From NCBI GenBank assembly GCA_003168295.1, contig PMST01000413.1:1-5580 (forward strand): DNA of 5,580 bases. Reading direction: 5' to 3'. The number at the start of each line of letters is the position of its first letter. The first letter of the stretch is position 1. Below, piece after piece: positions 1-4,372 of this stretch. Below the pieces are notes generated by a model that was given only the letters and a program-made list of their open reading frames with translations, ran no database searches and was not told the DNA's origin. Source of the DNA: Actinomycetota bacterium. GTDB lineage: Bacteria; Actinomycetota; Actinomycetes; Streptosporangiales; Streptosporangiaceae. Both the position numbers and the translations under genes were made by a program.

Positions 1-545
1 ATCGACCGCATCATGGCGGCGGCCGAGCGGGAGTCGAACGCGCTGCCGTTCGTGGCGACCAGGCGGATGGCCCGCACCAGTTCCACCACGTCGACGTCCT
101 TGACCACATAGCCGCATGCTCCGTGCTGAACGGCGGCGACCACCAGCGCGTCGTCCACGAACGTAGAGAGCACCAGCACCCCGAGCCCGGGATAGCGCTT
201 GGTCAGCTGGGCGCAGAGGCTGAGCCCGTCGCTATCCGAGGCCTGCGACAGCTTCATGTCGAGCAGCACCATCGCCGGGCGGGTCCGCTCCACGACGGCC
301 AGCGTTTCTCCTGGCGAGCTAGCCTCACCGACCACCTGTAGGTCGTGTTCGCGTTCCAGCAGCGAGCGCAGGCCCTGCCGGACAATTGCGTGATCGTCAA
401 TGAGCACGATCGTCACGGCGGCCCCGGCGTCCGGCTGCGGCCCGCCGGGCCGTATCCCGGGCATCGCCACCGAACCCTTCGGCCGACTTGCCGTTGAAGC
501 GAATCTCCGATAGCCGGAAGCCACTGATTCCGGCGCGATGGTCAT
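1..545 (-). CDS. NarL/LuxR-family response regulator, receiver domain (3' end cut by window edge)
   Basis: This is the partner regulator of the upstream sensor kinase; phosphorylation of the receiver would control DNA binding by a C-terminal helix-turn-helix that lies outside the window. Counting from the internal GTG at 416, the receiver begins VTIVLIDDH, with the acidic pair D7/D8, the phospho-acceptor D53 in LLDMKL (codon 260-258), the switch Ser/Thr in LVLSTF and the conserved Lys in GYVVKD. These are the complete receiver hallmarks. The wording around GYVVKD and the run of SRSAAAMM resemble DevR/DosR and the actinobacterial MadR-type regulators. I chose the ATG at 545 because GGAGGA lies five bases before it; this gives a 43-residue unstructured N-terminal extension. 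ATG 464 and GTG 416 remain possible starts. The family is certain, the subfamily tentative. Confidence 0.9.
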   Translation of the reverse strand, partial: MTIAPESVASGYRRFASTASRPKGSVAMPGIRPGGPQPDAGAAVTIVLIDDHAIVRQGLRSLLEREHDLQVVGEASSPGETLAVVERTRPAMVLLDMKLSQASDSDGLSLCAQLTKRYPGLGVLVLSTFVDDALVVAAVQHGACGYVVKDVDVVELVRAIRLVATNGSAFDSRSAAAMMRS

Positions 546-550
546 GGCAT

Positions 551-556
551 TCCTCC
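551..556 (-). promoter_or_regulatory. Strong ribosome-binding site for the response regulator
   Basis: GGAGGA on the minus strand, five bases before the ATG at 545. It is the best Shine-Dalgarno match in front of any candidate start of the regulator and is the main reason for preferring 545 over 464 or 416. Confidence 0.6.
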
Positions 557-640
557 AGGGTCGTGGCGGCTGCATGCCTCAGACGGTCAGCATGACTCGT
601 AGACGTCATCGCCGGACACGGGCCTTGGCCACCTCCCGGA

Positions 641-654
641 AGGACTTTAGGCCC
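641..654. promoter_or_regulatory. DosR/DevR-like operator box upstream of the response regulator
   Basis: AGGACTTTAGGCCC agrees at 12 of 14 positions with the core GGGACTWWAGTCCC of the published mycobacterial DosR consensus. The centre and both half-sites are intact apart from one base each. It sits in the 144-base gap between kinase and regulator, with 95 bases between it and the regulator start, a reasonable place for an activator site. It suggests control by a DevR-type regulator, possibly the local one (autoregulation). The match was made by eye; binding is inferred. Confidence 0.5.
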
Positions 655-689
655 TAGCCGATGATTTCCGGGGCGGTGTCGCCGTCTGG

Positions 690-2078
690 CTACGGCCGGA
701 CACCGAGCGCACCGGGCAGGGGCAGGGGAATATCCAGCCGCAGCAGCACGCCGCCGGCTCGAGAGTGACGGATGGACAGCGTTCCGCCCAGGTCCTCCGA
801 CATGTCCAGCATGTTCGCCAGCCCTCGGTGCAGCCCGGACAGGTCTCCCCCGCTGGACAGCCGCAGCGCGCGGCGCAGCTGCGCCGGGTCGCCGGTCCCG
901 TTATCGGACACGCTGATGGTCACCGCGCCGGGCAGGTAACGCAGCCGGACCAGCGCGCACGTGGCCTGGCCGTGCGCCGCCGCGTTGAACAGCGCTTCCC
1001 CGGTCCACCGCAGCACCGACTGCTCGACTCCGGGCGGCAGCGGGATGGGCTGTCCTTCCAGCCTTACCTTCACGTTCAAGTTGACGGGTTGGTGCACGGT
1101 GGACAGCCGCTGCAACATGACGGGCAGCGAGCCGGCCGGCTCGTCGGCGGCGTGGTTCAGCGCGTAGATCGCGGTCCGCAACTGCTCGGCCGCGTGCCGC
1201 GCGAGGTCCTTGGCCGGCCCCAGGCGCTCGGCGATCTGGCTGGCCGGGCCGGCCATGTTCGCTAGCTCAGCCCGGCACATCTCGATGGTCATGCCGATGG
1301 ACAGCACGGACTGAGTCACGCTGTCGTGCAGTTCGCGCGCGATACGGTGCCGCTCGTCGTCCAGCGCCTGCCGCTGCATGGCCGCGCCGAGCTGCCGCTG
1401 TGCGTCGGCCAGCTCGGCGCTGCGGGCGGCCAGGTCCCTGGCGTGCCTGGTCGTCGCGTCGTAGAGCTGGTCGCTGCGGCCACGCAACTGGGTCGTGGCG
1501 TGCAGCAGGAAGGAGCTATGCAGCGCCAGAGCGGCCTGGTTGGCGAGCACCCGCAAGATGGCGCGATCGGTGTCGGCCACCTCCAGCCCGGCACCCGGCC
1601 GCGCGGCGATTCCGCCGACCGGCTCGTCCCCCAAGGTCATCGACACCCGCACCCAGCCCTGGTCGCGGTCCGGTGACTCGATCTCCCAGGGACGACTGCG
1701 CAGCACGGCCAGATGTCCGGCCACTTCGGCCGGCAACCTGTTCTCGTCGTCGATCAGCTCGCCGCTGATCACCGCGAGAAACCGGGGGCGCGCGGCGGGC
1801 AGGACCCCCTCGGCCACCGCGAACAGCAGCCATTCGGCACCCAGGTACGCCGCTGCGGTGCGCACCACCGCCTCGACCAGCGGGCGAGGGCCGGCCCCGG
1901 TGCGCACCAGGACACGGGAGATGCGGTCCAGGGCCCGCACGGCGTGCTCGAGGCGCTCGGCGGAGCGAACATACTCTGGGTGGTACGAGTGCTTGCCAGA
2001 GCGGAGGCCGGTCACGATGTCCAGATCGCCGTCCGGGCGATCATCGTGCCCCGATCCGGTCGATGGCGGCCCCGTCAC
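690..2078 (-). CDS. GAF-domain sensor histidine kinase (HisKA_3 / NarX-DevS class, MadS-like)
   Basis: Cytoplasmic sensor kinase that would autophosphorylate on His and pass the phosphate to the response regulator encoded just downstream. From the GTG at 2078 the protein has 462 residues. A single GAF-like sensory region spans about residues 45-200, followed by a charged coiled-coil linker. The H-box RIARELHDSVTQSV carries phospho-acceptor H251 (codon 1328-1326). The ATP-binding domain has an N-box-like EALFNAAAHG (N365), the G1 box SDNGTG (D392, N393) and a G2-like GLHRGLANM. I see no membrane segments. The frame is open up to 2435, but the upstream part overlaps the dehydrogenase remnant and is not protein-like. 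GTG 2078 overlaps that remnant's stop by four bases (GTGA), typical of translational coupling; GTG 2015 is the alternative. Unlike DevS, only one GAF domain is evident, and the H-box wording looks more like actinobacterial MadS kinases. The ligand is unknown. Confidence 0.9.
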   Translation of the reverse strand: MTGPPSTGSGHDDRPDGDLDIVTGLRSGKHSYHPEYVRSAERLEHAVRALDRISRVLVRTGAGPRPLVEAVVRTAAAYLGAEWLLFAVAEGVLPAARPRFLAVISGELIDDENRLPAEVAGHLAVLRSRPWEIESPDRDQGWVRVSMTLGDEPVGGIAARPGAGLEVADTDRAILRVLANQAALALHSSFLLHATTQLRGRSDQLYDATTRHARDLAARSAELADAQRQLGAAMQRQALDDERHRIARELHDSVTQSVLSIGMTIEMCRAELANMAGPASQIAERLGPAKDLARHAAEQLRTAIYALNHAADEPAGSLPVMLQRLSTVHQPVNLNVKVRLEGQPIPLPPGVEQSVLRWTGEALFNAAAHGQATCALVRLRYLPGAVTISVSDNGTGDPAQLRRALRLSSGGDLSGLHRGLANMLDMSEDLGGTLSIRHSRAGGVLLRLDIPLPLPGALGVRP

Positions 2079-2368
2079 AAGGCCGCCCGGAACAACGCCT
2101 CGATGTCGCCAGCGCCCGCGGCGCGGGGATTGGTAGCAAGGCAGGCGTCCTTCAGAGCGGTCCGCGCCGTACAGTGACCGAGTTCGGCCAGCGCACCCGG
2201 CCCGAAGACGATCTCCGGAGCATGAAATTTCGCGAGCCGGCCGGGGGCGTGGGCACCGAGCTCCTCGCCCCGCCGCGGGCCAGGCAGCCGGACGCTCTCG
2301 CCCCGGTTCCAGTCCCCACCGGGCCAGCCGCTTTCGAACATCGCGAGGTCTTCCGGTGCAATGGGCAT
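2075..2368 (-). pseudogene. Iron-containing alcohol dehydrogenase remnant with large in-frame internal deletion
   Basis: This 97-codon frame joins the beginning and the end of a group III (iron-containing) alcohol dehydrogenase. Residues up to about 68 read like the N-terminus (AKFHAPEIVFGPGALAELG is a typical Fe-ADH opening strand). The rest (LKDACLATNPR, then DIEALFRAAL) is the characteristic C-terminus. The NAD-binding GGGS motif and all iron-binding His residues are missing, so it cannot be catalytic; full-length members have about 380-430 residues. The apparent junction lies near 2155-2185, and the frame is preserved across it. The start is convincing: AGGAG (2379-2375) lies six bases before the ATG at 2368. 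The stop overlaps the kinase start, so the remnant may still serve as a translated leader. An assembly collapse is an alternative explanation for the missing middle. Confidence 0.78.
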
Positions 2369-2376
2369 AAGAAGCT

Positions 2377-2432
2377 CCTGTTACGCGAGCTAAGCCCCAG
2401 ATTACGCCGCTGTCAAGAGCCTGTTGCGTGGG
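2377..2432. repeat. Pair of imperfect direct repeats flanking the candidate promoter
   Basis: CCTGTTACGCGAG (2377-2389) and CCTGTTGCGTGGG (2420-2432) agree at 10 of 13 positions and are 43 bases apart, close to four helical turns. All differences are purine-purine or pyrimidine-pyrimidine exchanges. One copy overlaps the -10 region and start site; the other lies just upstream of the -35. They are candidate binding sites for a dimeric regulator such as the one encoded at the left edge. Confidence 0.35.
2388..2416 (-). promoter_or_regulatory. Candidate promoter for the dehydrogenase remnant-kinase operon
   Basis: The minus strand carries a perfect -35 hexamer TTGACA (2416-2411), then 17 bases, then a poor -10 element TTAGCT (2393-2388). 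This would start transcription roughly 13 bases before the ATG at 2368, just ahead of its ribosome-binding site. A poor -10 with a good -35 and flanking repeats would fit an activator-dependent promoter, but this is inference. Confidence 0.35.
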
Positions 2433-2436
2433 CATT

Positions 2437-2464
2437 GCCGACCCGCGGGCCGCCGAGGGTCGGC
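2437..2464. repeat. Perfect 8-bp inverted repeat (hairpin) in the divergent intergenic region
   Basis: GCCGACCC (2437-2444) pairs perfectly with GGGTCGGC (2457-2464) across a 12-base loop. No T-run follows on either strand, so it is not a standard intrinsic terminator. It could be an operator or an RNA hairpin in a long leader of the pyrophosphatase-kinase gene. Confidence 0.3.
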
Positions 2465-2700
2465 CGGATAGTCACGACGCCGTCCTTCCGGCGCTCCGGC
2501 CTGCCCGATCGGGTAGCTGTCCTGACGCCCGGCGCGGGAGACCATAGGCACTATCAGATTGGCCTGCGCGGGCTGGGCGCGGCAGGCTAGTCGCGACCGT
2601 GGATGGCATGGCCAGGCTGCGCCCGGCGGCGGCCGAGGCATCGCCGCGATCTTCGTGCGAGGATGAGCGCCAGCCGTGGCGCGCCGGCCACTCAGCGGCG

Positions 2701-2706
2701 AAGGAG
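2701..2706 (+). promoter_or_regulatory. Ribosome-binding site deciding the fusion gene start
   Basis: AAGGAG, seven bases before the GTG at 2714. It supports GTG 2714 over the in-frame upstream ATGs at 2603 and 2663, neither of which has a well-spaced site. The protein then begins [13 protein letters not shown], exactly as actinobacterial pyrophosphatases do. Confidence 0.75.
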
Positions 2707-2713
2707 TGAAATC

Positions 2714-3988
2714 GTGGAGTTCGAGGTGGTCATCGAGATCCCAAAGGGCCAGCGCAATAAGTACGAGATGGACCATAGGACAGGACGGATCCATCTGGAC
2801 CGGATGCTGTTCACTTCTACTCGGTATCCGGCCGATTATGGCTTCATCGAGCACACGCTGGCCCAGGACGGGGATCCGCTCGACGCGCTTGTCCTGCTCG
2901 ACGAGCCGGCCTTCCCCGGTTGCCTGGTCACCTGCCGGGCGATCGGGATGTTCCGGATGCGGGACGAGATGGGCAACGACGACAAGATCCTCTGCGTGGC
3001 AGCGACGGATCCGCGGGTGGCCCATCTGCGCGACATCGAGGATGTCCCGGAGTTCGACCGCCTGGAAATCCATCACTTCTTCGAGGTGTACAAGGCGCTT
3101 GAGCCCGGCAAGGAAGTGGAGACGGCTACCTGGGCCAACCAGGCGGCCGCCTATATCGAGATCGAGGCATGCAGGCAGCGCGCTCACATCGCCGACGATG
3201 CGAATAGGATGCGAGTACTCATGATCGCGCCCCCAGGGGCGGGCAAGGGGACTCAGGGCGCGCTTATCGCCGAGCGCTTCGGCGTGCCTCATATCGCGAC
3301 CGGTGAGCTGCTGCGTGATCACGTAACGCGGCAGACCGCTCTCGGCCAAGCCGTTCAGGAATATCTCGATCGCGGCGAACTCGTACCCGACCAGATCGTA
3401 CTTGACATACTGCGGGAGGCGATGATCGCGGCAAAAGCGACTGGCGGCGGATTTGTCCTAGACGGGATCCCGCGAAACATGCAACAAGCTCGCGCGACCT
3501 ACCTCATAGGCCGCGAACTCGGGATGACGGCGAATGTGGTGCTGCACCTGCAGGCCGACGATTCGGAACTAATGCGTCGCTTGCTCGCGCGAGCCGCACT
3601 TGAGCATCGCTCCGACGACACCAGGGAAATCATTGCCCAGCGCCTTGCTCTTTACCATGAAGTGACATCCCCAATTATTGCATGGTACCGTGACCGCGGA
3701 ATCCTGGTTTCCGTGGATGCGATGCGTTCCGCGAATCAGGTCGGGCGTGAAATCCTGAGCGCCCTGGAAGCGATGCGTCCGCTCCTGGACCATGTGCCCG
3801 AGCGGGCACGGCTCCCGGTTGACCTCACCAGTTTGGGGGACGCGTTCGGCGCAACCCAGGCGGCACTTCAGACTGAGGTGCCCGAATTACCTGAGCCCTA
3901 CAACGCGTTCCCTCAGGTGCAGAATCCATACTTCGCCGTTGGACAGCGTGGCCAGATCGCGGGCGGCGAGCACCGCCTTCTCGGATAA
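2714..3988 (+). CDS. Bifunctional inorganic pyrophosphatase-adenylate kinase fusion
   Basis: A 424-residue cytosolic protein that joins two complete enzymes. Residues 1-160 are a family I pyrophosphatase (PPi + H2O -> 2 Pi). E8, K16, R30, Y42, the signature D52-G-D54-P-L-D57, D84, D89, K91, Y126 and K127 all fall at the positions of the M. tuberculosis Ppa active site. After a linker of only a few residues, Met166 (ATG at 3209) opens an adenylate kinase (AMP + ATP <-> 2 ADP). It has the P-loop PPGAGKGTQ, the AMP-binding TGELLRDHV (R201), [10 protein letters not shown] (D250, R254, Q258), and a short LID region ending HRSDDT with R299 and R310. Two oddities stand out. The first P-loop glycine is Ala172. 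The kinase domain should end near residue 352, so residues 353-424 are an extra tail; its last 34 codons lie antisense to a stress-protein fragment. Each domain is certain, and the uninterrupted frame supports a true fusion. Together they would remove both products of AMP-forming ligases. Confidence 0.93.
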   Translation: MEFEVVIEIPKGQRNKYEMDHRTGRIHLDRMLFTSTRYPADYGFIEHTLAQDGDPLDALVLLDEPAFPGCLVTCRAIGMFRMRDEMGNDDKILCVAATDPRVAHLRDIEDVPEFDRLEIHHFFEVYKALEPGKEVETATWANQAAAYIEIEACRQRAHIADDANRMRVLMIAPPGAGKGTQGALIAERFGVPHIATGELLRDHVTRQTALGQAVQEYLDRGELVPDQIVLDILREAMIAAKATGGGFVLDGIPRNMQQARATYLIGRELGMTANVVLHLQADDSELMRRLLARAALEHRSDDTREIIAQRLALYHEVTSPIIAWYRDRGILVSVDAMRSANQVGREILSALEAMRPLLDHVPERARLPVDLTSLGDAFGATQAALQTEVPELPEPYNAFPQVQNPYFAVGQRGQIAGGEHRLLG

Positions 3989-4027
3989 CTCCGAATGGTC
4001 GACAGCTACCAGAATCCTGTCGTACAT
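3887..4027 (-). pseudogene. Universal stress protein (UspA family), N-terminal fragment
   Basis: This 46-residue frame opens [19 protein letters not shown] and continues with a helix and the strand [10 protein letters not shown]. That is the first beta-alpha-beta unit of a UspA-fold protein, including the Asp (D10) that contacts ATP in nucleotide-binding members. It then stops at TAA (3889-3887), whereas family members have about 140-150 residues or twice that. The G-2X-G-9X-G(S/T) ATP-binding motif is absent. Downstream frames show no continuation of the family. GAAAGG (4042-4037) lies nine bases before the ATG. The last 102 bases overlap the end of the pyrophosphatase-kinase gene on the opposite strand. 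It is most likely a truncated relic, though a short peptide could still be made. Confidence 0.75.
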
Positions 4028-4227
4028 GACTTTATGCCTTTCGAAATTAAGCTTTCCAAGCTGGGAGCCTGCCTCTACGCCCCCGGCGGCCAGGCCGCGG
4101 CGCAGCACGGCCGCGGCGATCAGGACAATAGTGAGCTCGCCCACCCGTCCGGCTGCCACGGCCAGAACGTCCCGGACTGCCCGGCACTCCCTCAGCAGAG
4201 GAACGACCTGCGCCCAGTCCTGTCGAG

Positions 4228-4241
4228 CGGACCAACGTCCC
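4228..4241. promoter_or_regulatory. Weak DosR/DevR-like palindrome upstream of the PHA synthase
   Basis: CGGACCAACGTCCC agrees at 11 of 14 positions with the core GGGACTWWAGTCCC and keeps the GGAC/GTCC half-sites with an AA centre. It lies 131 bases before the synthase start and 200 bases before the stress-protein start, so it could serve either. A match this loose can occur by chance in GC-rich DNA; the second, better site at 641-654 and the gene content are what make it worth recording. Confidence 0.3.
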
Positions 4242-4356
4242 TCCCGGTCGGGCCGGTCGACTCTAGGGATGTCCGGATCGGCGTGTCTGGATGTAACAAC
4301 GTTGGCCCCGGCGGCTTGTCTTTCCGGAACATGGCCAGTCCCCGCTTGGTAAACGA

Positions 4357-4362
4357 GAAGGA
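4357..4362 (+). promoter_or_regulatory. Ribosome-binding site of the PHA synthase
   Basis: GAAGGA, ten bases before GTG 4373 but only one base before GTG 4364. The spacing therefore favours 4373 as the translation start. ATG 4331 lacks a good site of its own. Confidence 0.5.
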
Positions 4363-4372
4363 CGTGATAACC

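Larger units (their letters stand above)
2369..2713. other. Divergent intergenic region (345 bases)
   Basis: This separates the leftward dehydrogenase remnant-kinase genes from the rightward pyrophosphatase-adenylate kinase gene. It contains the candidate leftward promoter, the direct repeats, the 8-bp hairpin and a perfect 10-bp palindrome CCCGATCGGG at 2504-2513. Reading frames here (including possible ATG starts at 2603 and 2663 in frame with the fusion) encode Arg-rich, low-complexity sequence and look non-coding. I found no convincing rightward -10/-35 pair. Confidence 0.6.
4028..4372. other. Intergenic region between the stress-protein fragment and the PHA synthase
   Basis: About 345 bases with divergent genes on either side. 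It holds the ribosome-binding sites of both and one DosR-like palindrome (4228-4241). The minus-strand frame upstream of the stress-protein start is open to 4390 and the plus-strand frame upstream of the synthase is open to 4034. Neither resembles a known protein or improves on the chosen starts. No clear sigma-70-type promoter was found on either strand; the most A/T-rich stretch is about 4029-4060. Confidence 0.55.

Noticed and set aside
397..609. Small minus-strand frame overlapping the start of the response regulator
   Set aside because: Different frame from the receiver, no recognisable domain, and the ribosome-binding site GGAGGA serves the regulator ATG at 545.
2079..2435. Upstream extension of the histidine kinase frame to an ATG at 2435
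   Set aside because: The extension overlaps the Fe-ADH remnant in another frame, is Arg/Gly/Pro-rich without domain character, and has no suitable ribosome-binding site.
2603..2713. In-frame ATG starts (2603, 2663) for the pyrophosphatase fusion
   Set aside because: The extra 37 residues are Arg-rich and unlike any pyrophosphatase N-terminus; GTG 2714 has a well-spaced AAGGAG.
2402..3349. Long minus-strand frame (315 codons) opposite the pyrophosphatase-kinase gene
   Set aside because: It is the antisense shadow of a gene whose active-site residues are all recognisable; its translation shows no family motifs.
4034..4372. Open plus-strand frame upstream of the PHA synthase, starting at ATG 4034
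   Set aside because: No synthase similarity before about residue 30 of the chosen protein, composition is non-coding-like, and the cysteine numbering already fits class I enzymes from GTG 4373.
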